From Mesorhizobium sangaii (GTDB lineage Bacteria > Pseudomonadota > Alphaproteobacteria > Rhizobiales > Rhizobiaceae), in contig NZ_JACHEF010000001.1 in NCBI RefSeq assembly GCF_014207355.1, positions 982,002 to 1,046,001 on the forward strand: DNA of 64,000 nucleotides, read 5' to 3'. Made by a program: the position numbers and the translations under genes. Within the stretch, counting starts at the first letter, position 1, and every line of letters starts with the position of its first letter. A model generated the notes under the pieces. It had not been told where the DNA came from. It was given only the letters and a program-made list of their open reading frames with translations, and made no database searches. Below are positions 41,768 to 50,152 of this stretch, in pieces.

Positions 41768-42121
41768 TCAGTAGTAGAAGCGCTCTTCGGTGATCTTGCC
41801 ATTCTTGACCGTGTACACGCCGACCTCATCCATTGTGACGCGCTCACCGGTAGCCTTGGGCGTTATGTCAAACTTGAACCGCAAGGCGAACTGGTCGCCG
41901 TTGACATAGGGGCCTTCGACCGAGCCGCCATGGACTTCGTGGTTCTCTTGCCACCACTGGCCCTTCTGCTTGAGGGCCTCCTTGCCATGGGAGACGGCCA
42001 TCGGCCCCTCCATGGCTTCATAGCTGGCGATATCGTCGGCATTGTATTTCTCAGCAGCACCCTGGTGGTCGCCCTGCTGTAGGAGTTCGGTGAAATCCTT
42101 GGCAATTTCCGCGATGGACAT
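41768..42121 (-). CDS. SnoaL-like/NTF2-fold protein
   Basis: The start is ATG at 42119-42121, with AGGAGG 6 nt upstream; the 294-codon frame extending to 42652 is antisense to the ABC gene and lacks a ribosome site. The 117-residue protein has MSIAEIAKDFTELLQQGDHQ, ALKQKGQWWQENHEVHGG and a final VGVYTVKNGKITEERFYY, typical of the cone-shaped fold. It may be an isomerase/cyclase-like or ligand-binding protein. It is convergent with the SRPBCC operon. Confidence 0.85.
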   Translation of the reverse strand: MSIAEIAKDFTELLQQGDHQGAAEKYNADDIASYEAMEGPMAVSHGKEALKQKGQWWQENHEVHGGSVEGPYVNGDQFALRFKFDITPKATGERVTMDEVGVYTVKNGKITEERFYY

Positions 42122-42320
42122 TTGTGTTCCTCCTGTTCGGACGCATTGCAAGTAGGGGACAGCTTGCCGGCCCGCCATCACCAATCCGCTAGGTAGCTGA
42201 CAAGCCATGTCAGCATGATGATATCGCGCGGGGTATATGACGACGATTTGAGGTTCTACATCTGGCCGTTCAAACAACGAGGGCACCGATGCTACCGGTG
42301 CGGGCCATTTGCCGGTGAAA

Positions 42321-43406
42321 CTAGCCCGGCAGCATAGGGCAGTTGGCGCCGCGGCGTAGGCTGATATGCGCCACATCGCCGACGCTGAATTGAAAGCCAT
42401 CGGCCTGGCGCGGCGCGTCGATGACGATCGGGGCGCCCTGCCCAAGCTCGGCATGCAGGCGCAGAGTGCGGCCGTGAAATACGATGCTGTTGACGCGGGC
42501 CGGCGCCGTGCCGGATGCCGCCTCGGTGGCCGCCAGCAAATCCTCGGGCCGCACGCCGATGGTGCGGATAGTGCCCTCGGCGGGAGCCTCGCCGGTTTCG
42601 GAGGTCGCTTCCAGCGGCAAGGCGCCGGCGGCGAACCGCAGGCGGTCGCCATCGCGCCCGATAAAGCGCGACTGCAACAGGTTCATGGTGCCGATGAAAC
42701 TGGCGACGAATGTGGTCGCGGGCCGATCGTAAAGCGTCGCCGGCGGCGCGATCTGCTCGATGCGCCCCTTGTTCATGACGACGATGCGATCGGAGATCGA
42801 CAGCGCTTCGGTCTGGTCGTGGGTGACCATGACGAAGGTGGTGCCGAGCCGCGACTGCAGCCGCTTCAGCTCGACCTGCATCTGTTCGCGCAGATGCGCG
42901 TCGAGCGCCGACAGCGGCTCGTCGAGCAAGAGCACACGCGGTTCGCAGACGATGGCACGGGCGAGTGCGACGCGCTGGCGCTGGCCGCCCGACAGTTCGG
43001 AGACGCGGGCGCCAAGCTTGTCGGCCAGACCGACCATATCGAGGGCTTCGCCGACGCGTTTTGCCTGCTCGGCGCCGGAAAGTTTTCGCAAGGACAGGCC
43101 GAAGCCGACATTCTCGGCAACGTTCATATGCGGAAACAGCGCGTAGTCCTGGAACACTGTGTTGACTGGCCGGTCGTAGGGCCTGAGTGCCGTGATATCA
43201 CGGCCGTCGAGCAGCACCTTACCGCTCGACGGGCTTTCGAAGCCGGCGATGACGCGCAGGCTGGTGGTCTTGCCGCAGCCCGAGGGCCCGAGCAAGGTGA
43301 GAAACTCGCCGCGGACGATGTCGAGATCGACGGCGTCGAGCCCGACAATGCCGCCGGGAAAGATCTTCGAGACCGACTGCAACCGGACGAGAGGATCAGG
43401 CGCCAT
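42321..43406 (-). CDS. ABC transporter ATPase, polyamine (PotA) type
   Basis: The start is ATG at 43404-43406 (MAPDPLVRLQSVSKIFPGG). The 361-residue protein has Walker A GPSGCGKTT, signature LSGGQRQRVALARAI, Walker B VLLLDEPLSALD, and a C-terminal TOBE domain (from about residue 280). It energises import of a putrescine/spermidine-like or related cation. It overlaps the XRE-cupin gene by 11 bp. The other transporter subunits lie upstream in the same operon direction, beyond the XRE-cupin gene and a repeat element. Confidence 0.93.
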   Translation of the reverse strand: MAPDPLVRLQSVSKIFPGGIVGLDAVDLDIVRGEFLTLLGPSGCGKTTSLRVIAGFESPSSGKVLLDGRDITALRPYDRPVNTVFQDYALFPHMNVAENVGFGLSLRKLSGAEQAKRVGEALDMVGLADKLGARVSELSGGQRQRVALARAIVCEPRVLLLDEPLSALDAHLREQMQVELKRLQSRLGTTFVMVTHDQTEALSISDRIVVMNKGRIEQIAPPATLYDRPATTFVASFIGTMNLLQSRFIGRDGDRLRFAAGALPLEATSETGEAPAEGTIRTIGVRPEDLLAATEAASGTAPARVNSIVFHGRTLRLHAELGQGAPIVIDAPRQADGFQFSVGDVAHISLRRGANCPMLPG

Positions 43407-44004
43407 CGCGAACCTCGGACGGCTTGGTGGTGTTGACCCAGAGGATCTGGCAGCGCTCGGCGCCCGGATTGCGGAAGGCGTGCAAAAGCGTGCTCTTGAA
43501 CGCAAAACTGTCGCCGGTCTTCAGCACGTAGTTCGTCGAATCCACCACCAGTTCGACCTCACCCGAAACGACGAAGCCGAATTCATGGCCGGCATGGGCA
43601 TAGGCCTCGGCGGTGCCGCCGGCGGCATCAACCGTTACCAGCATGCCGGTCAGCGTCGCACCCGGCGGCGACAGCAGCGCCTTGGCGATGCCTTCGGACT
43701 TGACCGGGATGGCGCGGCGGCTGTTGGCACGCACGCAATAGAGATCGCTGACGGCATCGTTGCCGTCGGCGATCAGCGCCGACGGCTCGATATCGAGGGC
43801 GGCCGCGAGCGGCCAGATCACCTTGACGCGCAGCGAGGACATGCCGCGCTCGATCTGGCTGAGCGCGCCGATCGACACGCCTGCCCTGGCGGCCAGATCG
43901 GCCAGCGACAGGTTGCGCTCAAGCCGCAGCGCCCGCACGCGCCGGCCAACCCGCACATCGGCATCGTCCTTCGGCTTTTCAGCCGCTTCGTCCAGCATGT
44001 CCAT
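43396..44004 (-). CDS. XRE-cupin regulator (PuuR-like)
   Basis: The start is ATG at 44002-44004 (MDMLDEAAEKPKDD). The protein has an N-terminal HTH (VRALRLERNLSLADLAARAGVSIGALSQIERG, residues about 25-55) and a C-terminal cupin (residues about 120-190; HAGHEFGFVVSGEVELVV, then DSFAFKSTLLHAFRNPG). Similar proteins (PuuR, and regulators of polyamine operons) sense a ligand with the cupin. It lies inside the polyamine-type locus between the binding protein and the ATPase, so it probably regulates it. Confidence 0.9.
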   Translation of the reverse strand: MDMLDEAAEKPKDDADVRVGRRVRALRLERNLSLADLAARAGVSIGALSQIERGMSSLRVKVIWPLAAALDIEPSALIADGNDAVSDLYCVRANSRRAIPVKSEGIAKALLSPPGATLTGMLVTVDAAGGTAEAYAHAGHEFGFVVSGEVELVVDSTNYVLKTGDSFAFKSTLLHAFRNPGAERCQILWVNTTKPSEVRDGA

Positions 44005-44069
44005 GCATTCGTCCTCGTTTGCCGCTTTATTGTCGCCAGTGTGCTGCACGTTTCCAAACGTCAGCGCTG

Positions 44070-44188
44070 CCCCTCACCCCTACCCTCTCCCCGTATAGAG
44101 ACGGGGAGAGGGGATCGCCGGCGTCGGAGCGCTTCCCTTCTCCCCGTCACTATACGGGGAGAAGGTGCCGGCAGGCGGATGAGGGGCG
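44070..44188. repeat. 119-bp palindromic intergenic element
   Basis: The terminal CCCCTCACCC and GGATGAGGGG are imperfect inverted repeats. Internally CCCTCTCCCCGTATAGAG with ACGGGGAGAGGGG, and CCTTCTCCCCGT with ATACGGGGAGAAGG, form two hairpins. The layout is that of rhizobial mosaic elements. It separates the XRE-cupin gene from the binding-protein gene. Confidence 0.75.
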
Positions 44189-44235
44189 GCGCAAACTTCA
44201 GCAATCAGTCCGTCCACTACGACAGTACGTGATGC

Positions 44236-45300
44236 TCAGCCGCCTGCCTTGACCTTTTCGAACATCTTGGCGAGTTCGTCATTCTGTTTCATCGGTCCGG
44301 TGAAGATGGTGGTTTTCAGCATCACCTCCGGGTCGGACGGCAGCTGCAGCTTCTCCAGCTCCTCCTTCGGCACGGTGGCAAAGGCAGAGCTCAGCGAACT
44401 GCCATAGCCATAGGACTCGATCAGGTATTTGCCGGAGTCGGCGTCCAACCGGCTGTTGATGAAGTCATAGGCGAGATCGACATTCTTGGCGTCCTTGAGC
44501 ATGACGAAGCCGCAGGACCAGGTCAGCATGCCCTCCTTCGGCTTCATGAACTCGACCGGCACCCCTTGCTTCTTCAGCGAGGTGGCCGACGCGTTCCAGG
44601 TCATGGCGGCGACCAGCTGGCCGCTGGCCAGCGCTTGTTCGACCGAGGTCATGTCGGTGGTGTAGTTGGAGAGCAGCGGACGCTGCTCGCGCAGCTTCTC
44701 CGCCACCGTGTCCATTTGCTCCGGCGTCATGTCGAACGGATTGACGCCGGCCAGGAGCGCGGCAACGATCGGCGTGTCATGCACGGCGTCGATGGTCGCC
44801 ATGCGACCGGCATATTGCTTGTCCCACAGGAGGTTCCAGCTCGCTTCCGGGTTCTTCACCAGATCGGTGCGGTAGAGGATCGAGGTGTTGCCCCAGTCCC
44901 ACGGCACCATCCAGACCTTGCCATCACCGGCCTGCAAGTCGGGCAGGTTCTTGAACACCGGGAAGATCGAATCCCAGTTCTTGATGCGCTTGGTGTCGAT
45001 TGGCTGCAGCAGGCCTTCCTTGTTCCAGCGCGCCACCTTGTCATAGCAGGGATGGGCAATGTCAGGGCGAAAGCCGGCCTTGACCTTGGTGAAGGCGTCA
45101 TCATCGTCACCGAATATGGAGGCCTCGACGCCATCGGGATGTGCGGCAAGGAAGCTCTTGTTGAAGTCGGGCAGTTCATAGCCCGACCAGGTGAAATATT
45201 GCAGCTTGTCGCCGGCGAAAGCGACGGTCGACGACAGCGCCAAAGCCAGGGCGGTCAGGCCGGTCCGGGCCATCTTTCCAGATATCAGGTCGAATGCCAT
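44236..45300 (-). CDS. Polyamine-type ABC transporter substrate-binding protein
   Basis: The start is ATG at 45298-45300 (MAFDLISGKMARTGLTALAL). The signal peptide ends STVAFA-GDK. The 354-residue protein has LQYFTWSGYELPDFNKSF near the N-terminus and VWMVPWDWGNTSILYRTDL and TYTTDM-like segments, typical of PotD/PotF-related proteins. It binds an organic cation such as putrescine or spermidine, or a related compound, in the periplasm. It overlaps the upstream permease gene by 16 bp. The long frame to 46245 is only read-through of the permease region. Confidence 0.9.
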   Translation of the reverse strand: MAFDLISGKMARTGLTALALALSSTVAFAGDKLQYFTWSGYELPDFNKSFLAAHPDGVEASIFGDDDDAFTKVKAGFRPDIAHPCYDKVARWNKEGLLQPIDTKRIKNWDSIFPVFKNLPDLQAGDGKVWMVPWDWGNTSILYRTDLVKNPEASWNLLWDKQYAGRMATIDAVHDTPIVAALLAGVNPFDMTPEQMDTVAEKLREQRPLLSNYTTDMTSVEQALASGQLVAAMTWNASATSLKKQGVPVEFMKPKEGMLTWSCGFVMLKDAKNVDLAYDFINSRLDADSGKYLIESYGYGSSLSSAFATVPKEELEKLQLPSDPEVMLKTTIFTGPMKQNDELAKMFEKVKAGG

Positions 45301-46154
45301 TGCAGTTCTCCTCTCTTGGTTTGTTTTGCCTGTGATTGATCCGTGGGTCGTGGCGCCGTTGCGGACAGGCCGCGATGGCGCAGGATTTCGGCGATTGCAG
45401 CAATCACGAAGGAGGCGGCCAGGATCGACGTGCCGAGCGCCATGACGGTCGGCAGCGATTTCGGGAACCGAAGCTGGCTCCAGATGTAGAGCGGCAGCGT
45501 CGGCTCGGTGCCGGCGAGGAAGAAGACGACGATGAATTCGTCGAAGGAGATCAAGAAGGCCAGCATGAAGGCCGAGACGATGGCCGGCAGGCTGAGCGGC
45601 AGCATCACCCGCCGGAAGGTCGTCCAGTCGGAAGCGCCGAGGTCGAGTGCCGCCTCGCGAATGGTTTTCGGGATGGCGGCAAAGCGGCTGCGCATGATCA
45701 CCACCGTCGTTGGTAGCGCCACCAGAATGTGGCCGAGAACGATGGCAATGCGCGACGGCCCGAGGCCGATGAGGTTGATGAGGATCAGCAGCGATATGCC
45801 GACGATGACACCCGGGATCAGGATCGGCAGCCGCGCGACGGCGCTGATGGTGGCAGCCAGCGGCGAGCGGCCATAGAGATCCATGTAGGACACGGTGATG
45901 CCGCACAGCGTTGCCCCCGTGGCGGCAATCGTAGCGATGACGAGGCTGTTGACGAGCGCGCCGGACAGCACCGTATTGCCGTACAACGTCGCGTACCATT
46001 GCAAGGTGAAGCCCTGTAGCGGAAATGCTGCCTGGATCGAGTTGTTGAAGGAAAACAGCGGGATCAGCAGCACCGGCAGATAGAGAAAGACCAGATAGGC
46101 GATGACGTATAAGCCAAGCCAGCGGCCGCCACCTTGCGTGTGCGCGATGCTCAT
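45285..46154 (-). CDS. ABC transporter permease, PotC type
   Basis: The 289-residue protein has six membrane helices, the conserved LFSFNNSIQAAFPLQGFTLQWY and the cytoplasmic EAA motif EAALDLGASDWTTFRRVMLPL, which contacts the ATPase. It forms the membrane channel with the other permease. The gene overlaps both neighbours (16 bp with the binding protein; ATGA with the permease at 46151). Confidence 0.93.
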   Translation of the reverse strand: MSIAHTQGGGRWLGLYVIAYLVFLYLPVLLIPLFSFNNSIQAAFPLQGFTLQWYATLYGNTVLSGALVNSLVIATIAATGATLCGITVSYMDLYGRSPLAATISAVARLPILIPGVIVGISLLILINLIGLGPSRIAIVLGHILVALPTTVVIMRSRFAAIPKTIREAALDLGASDWTTFRRVMLPLSLPAIVSAFMLAFLISFDEFIVVFFLAGTEPTLPLYIWSQLRFPKSLPTVMALGTSILAASFVIAAIAEILRHRGLSATAPRPTDQSQAKQTKRGELQWHST

Positions 46155-47047
46155 GTGCGGCTGCCAAATCTGCGGTCGGTGAAGCGTGCGACCAGCACCA
46201 CGGCCAGGATGACCAGCATGACGGCAACGGCGAGCGCGGCGCCAAACGGCCAGTCGTTGGCCTTGCCGAACTCAGCCTGGATCAGCGTACCGATCATGGT
46301 GCTGGCGGGTCCGCCGACGAGCGCCGGCGTGACATAGTCGCCGACCGTCGGCACGAAGACGACAAGCGCGGCCGCCAGCACACCCGGCATCGAGTTGGGC
46401 AGCACGACCCGGCGGAAGGAGGTGAAGGGTCTGGCGCCGAGATCGGAAGCGGCCTCGATCAATGACTTCGGGATGGTGTCCAGCGCCACATAGATCGGCA
46501 GGATGGCGAACGGCGCATAGGCGTGGGCGAGCGTGACGACGACGGCGGCCGGCGTGTTGAGAAAAGCCAATGTCGGCTCGGACCAGATGCCGCTTTCGAT
46601 CAGCGCCGAGTTCAAAACGCCATTGTAGGCGAGCACGATCTTCCAGGCGAAGACGCGCAGGAGATAGCTGGTCCAGAACGGCAGCGTCACCAGGAACAGC
46701 AGCAGGCCGCGCCGCCGTCCGGCATGGAAGGCAAGGTAGTAGGCGACGGGATAGGCGGTGACGACGGTGGCGAGCGTCACCAGCGCGGCAATGATCAGCG
46801 AGCGCAGCGTCACCGTCCAGTACAGCGGATCGGACAGCACGGTGGCGAAATTCGCCAGGCTGAAACCGGTGCCGAGCAGCGAGCCGTCATTGTTGCGGAA
46901 GGCAAGGAAAAGCACCAGCCCGAGGGCAAACAGGATCAGCAGGAAGGTGACCAGCGCGCCCGGCAGCAACATCGCGACCCGGAAGCCCGATGACGACCGG
47001 GCGCCTGGCGCGTGTGCTGCAACAATGGTCGACATCGACCTGCTCAT
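46151..47047 (-). CDS. ABC transporter permease, PotB type
   Basis: The 298-residue protein has a basic N-terminus, six membrane helices and the EAA motif EAASDLGARPFTSFRRVVLPN. FLVTLPFWTSYLLRVFAWKIVLAYNG is typical of the PotB/YdcU subfamily. It is the second gene of the locus, 73 bp after the FAD oxidase, with an AT-rich gap holding an ATTTTGAAAT box. Confidence 0.93.
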   Translation of the reverse strand: MSRSMSTIVAAHAPGARSSSGFRVAMLLPGALVTFLLILFALGLVLFLAFRNNDGSLLGTGFSLANFATVLSDPLYWTVTLRSLIIAALVTLATVVTAYPVAYYLAFHAGRRRGLLLFLVTLPFWTSYLLRVFAWKIVLAYNGVLNSALIESGIWSEPTLAFLNTPAAVVVTLAHAYAPFAILPIYVALDTIPKSLIEAASDLGARPFTSFRRVVLPNSMPGVLAAALVVFVPTVGDYVTPALVGGPASTMIGTLIQAEFGKANDWPFGAALAVAVMLVILAVVLVARFTDRRFGSRT

Positions 47048-47061
47048 CGAAATTTTGAAAT
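47048..47061. promoter_or_regulatory. CGAAATTTTGAAAT box before the permease genes
   Basis: The 10-mer ATTTTGAAAT (47052-47061) is AT-rich, unlike its surroundings, and recurs exactly at 48457-48466 upstream of the oxidase, the other possible transcription start of the locus. It is a candidate site for the XRE-cupin regulator. Confidence 0.45.
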
Positions 47062-47120
47062 TGCTTAAGAATTTTTCATATTCATGAAACTGTCAAGCGG
47101 AATCCTGCTGGCCTGCTGCG

Positions 47121-48404
47121 TCAACGCTCCAGTGCATCGAGCAGGCGATACCAGGCGATGGTCGCGGCAACGCCGACCTGCCGGAAGGCGTGGAACGGGA
47201 TCGGCCGGATCGGCGAGAGCGGGAACGGCAACTGCCTGGCGTCGCCACCGGAAAGATAGGTTGCGATGCGCTCGCCAAGCGCGGTCATCAGACCGACGCC
47301 ACGACCCTGGCAGCCGACCACGGCGACAAGGCCTTGCTCCGGCTCGTGGATATGCGGCAGGTGGTCCGGCGTCATCGCCACCCGGCCGAACCAGCGCTTC
47401 TCGATGGCGACACTGGACAGGCCGGGATAGAGCCGCCGCAGCGCCCGCTCGAGATGCGCCCAGTCACTGGGGCCCGTCGGCAAGGCCATGCGGCCGCGCC
47501 CGCCCAGTACCAGACGGCCGTCGGCACTCTTGCGGTAGTAGACGAGGATGCGACGCGAATCCGACACCGCCTGCCCTTCCGGCAGGATCGTGGCCGCCAG
47601 CTTGGGCGGCAGCGGTGCCGTGGCGATCTGGAAGGAATGCAGCGGCACGATCGTCTGGGCGAGGCCAGGGATCAAACCGTCCGTATAGGCGTTGGTCGCC
47701 AGCACGACCGCCCTTGCCTGCAATTCAGCACCGCTTTCGGTCGAAACACGCCAAACGCCGGCGGCATTGACGAGCCTTGCGACCCTCTGGCGCTCCGCTA
47801 TCCCGACACCAGCCGCCGCTGCGACCCGGGCGAGTTCCGACGTGTAAGCGAGCGGATCGATGACACCGGCGCGGCGATCGAGCCAGCCGCCGAGATACCC
47901 TCGAGCGCCGGTCATCGCGGCGATTTCGGCCTCACTCAAAAGCTTGACGTCGGCACCCCTCGCCCGCCATTGCCGGTCACGATTTGCCGCCGCCTTCAGC
48001 GCGGCCTCGGTGTGCGCCGCCTGTATCCAGCCATTGCGGACGAATGGAACCGCCAGTTTTTCATCGCGGATCAGGTCGAACACGGCATTAGCGGTCGAAG
48101 CGGCGAAATTGACCAACGCCTCGCCGCGCTCCGGGCCAAAATGCTCGAGCAGCCATTCCGGATCGTATTTCAGGCCGGGAATGACCTGCCCGCCATTGAG
48201 CCCGGAAGCGCCCTGCCCGATTTCGCCGGCCTCCAGCACTTGCACCGACATGCCAGAGCGGGCCGCATGCAAGGCCGTCGACAGACCCATGATGCCGCCA
48301 CCGACAATGACGACATCGGCACGTCCGCCACTGGCAAGCAGCGACTGAAACCTGGAGGCCGCTTGCGGCTTGCGCCAGACGGGATCGGAGAACGGTGCGG
48401 GCAA
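47121..48404 (-). CDS. FAD-dependent amine oxidase/DAO-family oxidoreductase (PuuB-like)
   Basis: The start appears to be TTG at 48402-48404 (MPAPFSDPVWRKPQAASRFQ). The 427-residue protein has the FAD-binding VVIVGGGIMGLSTALHAARSGMSVQVLEAGEIGQGASGLNGG at the N-terminus (Rossmann GxGxxG) and the DAO-family C-terminal motif VGCQGRGVGLMTALG. In the polyamine-type locus the natural role would be gamma-glutamylputrescine or another amine oxidation; other glycine oxidase-like substrates are possible. It is the first gene of the minus-strand locus. Confidence 0.88.
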   Translation of the reverse strand: MPAPFSDPVWRKPQAASRFQSLLASGGRADVVIVGGGIMGLSTALHAARSGMSVQVLEAGEIGQGASGLNGGQVIPGLKYDPEWLLEHFGPERGEALVNFAASTANAVFDLIRDEKLAVPFVRNGWIQAAHTEAALKAAANRDRQWRARGADVKLLSEAEIAAMTGARGYLGGWLDRRAGVIDPLAYTSELARVAAAAGVGIAERQRVARLVNAAGVWRVSTESGAELQARAVVLATNAYTDGLIPGLAQTIVPLHSFQIATAPLPPKLAATILPEGQAVSDSRRILVYYRKSADGRLVLGGRGRMALPTGPSDWAHLERALRRLYPGLSSVAIEKRWFGRVAMTPDHLPHIHEPEQGLVAVVGCQGRGVGLMTALGERIATYLSGGDARQLPFPLSPIRPIPFHAFRQVGVAATIAWYRLLDALER

Positions 48405-48448
48405 GGGGTCACCTGGATGCGCTGCGATGAATGAAAACTCTAGTCAGA

Positions 48449-48466
48449 ATTTCACGATTTTGAAAT
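48449..48466. promoter_or_regulatory. ATTTCACGATTTTGAAAT inverted repeat before the oxidase
   Basis: ATTTCA and TGAAAT arms (48449-48454 and 48461-48466) with centre CGATTT form a dyad, and the right half repeats the ATTTTGAAAT box found at 47052. It lies 45 bp upstream of the oxidase start. Confidence 0.5.
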
Positions 48467-48647
48467 AGCGTTGTCAGCTCTGCCATTTGGACCAACGCCA
48501 ACGGACCGTTCGGGCCTGGTACTTGCCGATCGAACGCAGCGATCCAGATTGGCAACCAACGGGATAGACCTTTGACCGAAATCCGGTGAAAGTGCCGCGC
48601 CGATGCGGCCAGCCCGCATTGTCGATCATTTCAGAGGACCGAACGCC

Positions 48648-49805
48648 ATGACCAACCCCACGCACCTGCCTGCTGACGGCCTTTTTCTCGGCCGCGCCAG
48701 GAGCAGTGATGTCTCGTATCCGATGGTGGTCACGGTGCGCGATGGTACCGTCGTCGACATTACGTCGAGCACGGCACCGACCGTGCGTGACGTCTGCGAT
48801 ATGCCTGATCCTGCCGGCCATGTGCGGTCGGCCAAGGGCAAACCGATCGGCTCGCTCGACGCCGTCGCCGCCAACAGTTTTGCGGCCAAGCGCGATGCGA
48901 ACAACCCGTATCTGCTGTCCCCGGTCGACCTCCAGGCGGTCAAGGCCTCGGGCGTCACCTTCGTCGTCAGCCTGCTCGAACGGGTAATCGAGGAACAGGC
49001 GCGCGGTTCGGCGGAAAAGGCCGACGCCATCCGCGCCGACATCGCCGGGCTGATTGGCCACGATCTGTCGAAACTCAAGCCCGGTTCGCCGGAGGCGATG
49101 GAGATCAAGGCCAAGCTCATCGCGCGCGGCGCCTGGTCGCAATATCTGGAAGTCGGCATCGGTCCCGACGCCGAGATCTTCACCAAGTGCCAGCCGATGG
49201 CCTCGGTCGGCTTCGGTGCCGATGTCGGCCTCCACCCGGTGTCGACCTGGAACAATCCCGAGCCCGAGATCGCCATGATCGCCGCCGGCAGCGGCAGGAT
49301 CGTCGGCGCCACCATCGGCAACGACGTCAATCTGCGCGACGTCGAGGGGCGTTCGGCGCTGTTGCTCGGCAAGGCCAAGGACAACAATGCATCGGCCGCG
49401 CTCGGCCCCTTCATCCGCCTGTTCGACGACACATTCTCGATCGATGACGTCAAGCGGGCCGTCGTGCGCCTGAAGGTCGAAGGCGAGGACGGGTTCTCGT
49501 TGGAGGGCGCAAGCTCGATGGCCGAGATCAGCCGCTCGCCGGAAGAGCTGGTTGCCGCCGCCATGGGTCCGCACCACCAGTATCCCGACGGGCTGGCGCT
49601 CTATCTCGGCACCATGTTCGTGCCGTCGAAGGATCGCGGCGAAAAGGGCAAGGGCTTCACCCACAAGGTCGGCGACATCGTCACGATCTCGTCGGAAAAA
49701 TTCGGCGCGCTAGTCAACCGGGTGCGGCTGTCGCCCGACTGCCCGCACTGGACCTACGGCGCCAGCCATTTGATGCGCGAACTCGCCGGGGCCAAGCTTA
49801 TCTAG
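48648..49805 (+). CDS. Fumarylacetoacetate hydrolase (FAH)-fold enzyme
   Basis: The start is ATG 48648 (MTNPTHLPADGLFLGRARS), with AGAGGAC upstream. The 385-residue protein carries the FAH motifs: WNNPEPEIAMIA (metal-binding Glu pair), IGNDVNLRDVEG, and LLGKAKDNNASAALGPFIR. Members of this family open or dehydrate 2-keto acids, including steps of non-phosphorylative sugar-acid pathways. It precedes a sugar ABC operon by 347 bp on the same strand, which favours a role in sugar or sugar-acid catabolism; the exact substrate is unknown. Confidence 0.87.
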   Translation: MTNPTHLPADGLFLGRARSSDVSYPMVVTVRDGTVVDITSSTAPTVRDVCDMPDPAGHVRSAKGKPIGSLDAVAANSFAAKRDANNPYLLSPVDLQAVKASGVTFVVSLLERVIEEQARGSAEKADAIRADIAGLIGHDLSKLKPGSPEAMEIKAKLIARGAWSQYLEVGIGPDAEIFTKCQPMASVGFGADVGLHPVSTWNNPEPEIAMIAAGSGRIVGATIGNDVNLRDVEGRSALLLGKAKDNNASAALGPFIRLFDDTFSIDDVKRAVVRLKVEGEDGFSLEGASSMAEISRSPEELVAAAMGPHHQYPDGLALYLGTMFVPSKDRGEKGKGFTHKVGDIVTISSEKFGALVNRVRLSPDCPHWTYGASHLMRELAGAKLI

Positions 49806-50152
49806 CCGGCCTCTGGCCGCAAGCCGGCGCCCGTGCCGGCATTCCCACCGCCAAGCTGTGGCGGCTGACGCTGGTGCTGATGGGCGCGATGGTGGAGCTT
49901 GCCGGAGTGCGCCGGCGGCGTCGTGACGCCAACCCGCGACCGCCGCGAAAAACCACCGCAACTGATGCAATCTGATGGGACCGTTGATGGCGCCCCGTCA
50001 GGCGCCCACTACATCTGCAGATGGAGGCTTGCCATCCGTCGAAAAAGGGAATGCTCTGATGCATCCAACGGCGCTGGCAAAAGACGTGATCCGGCGGTCG
50101 CCGGAACAAGGGACGGATTCGGAACTGACCATCTACAACGGGAGGAAATCAA
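49806..50152. other. 347-bp gap between the FAH-fold gene and the binding-protein gene
   Basis: No convincing gene is present. A GGCGCC-CCGTCA-GGCGCC hairpin lies near 49990-50007, without a U-run. A frame containing AKLWRLTLVLMGAMVELAG (about 49849-49906) has no start or homology I recognise. The gap most likely carries the promoter and LacI-type operator of the sugar transporter. Confidence 0.4.

Noticed and set aside
41768..42652. 294-codon version of the SnoaL-like gene
   Set aside because: The added N-terminal part lies antisense or upstream of the ABC ATPase end, without ribosome site. AGGAGG marks 42121 as the start.
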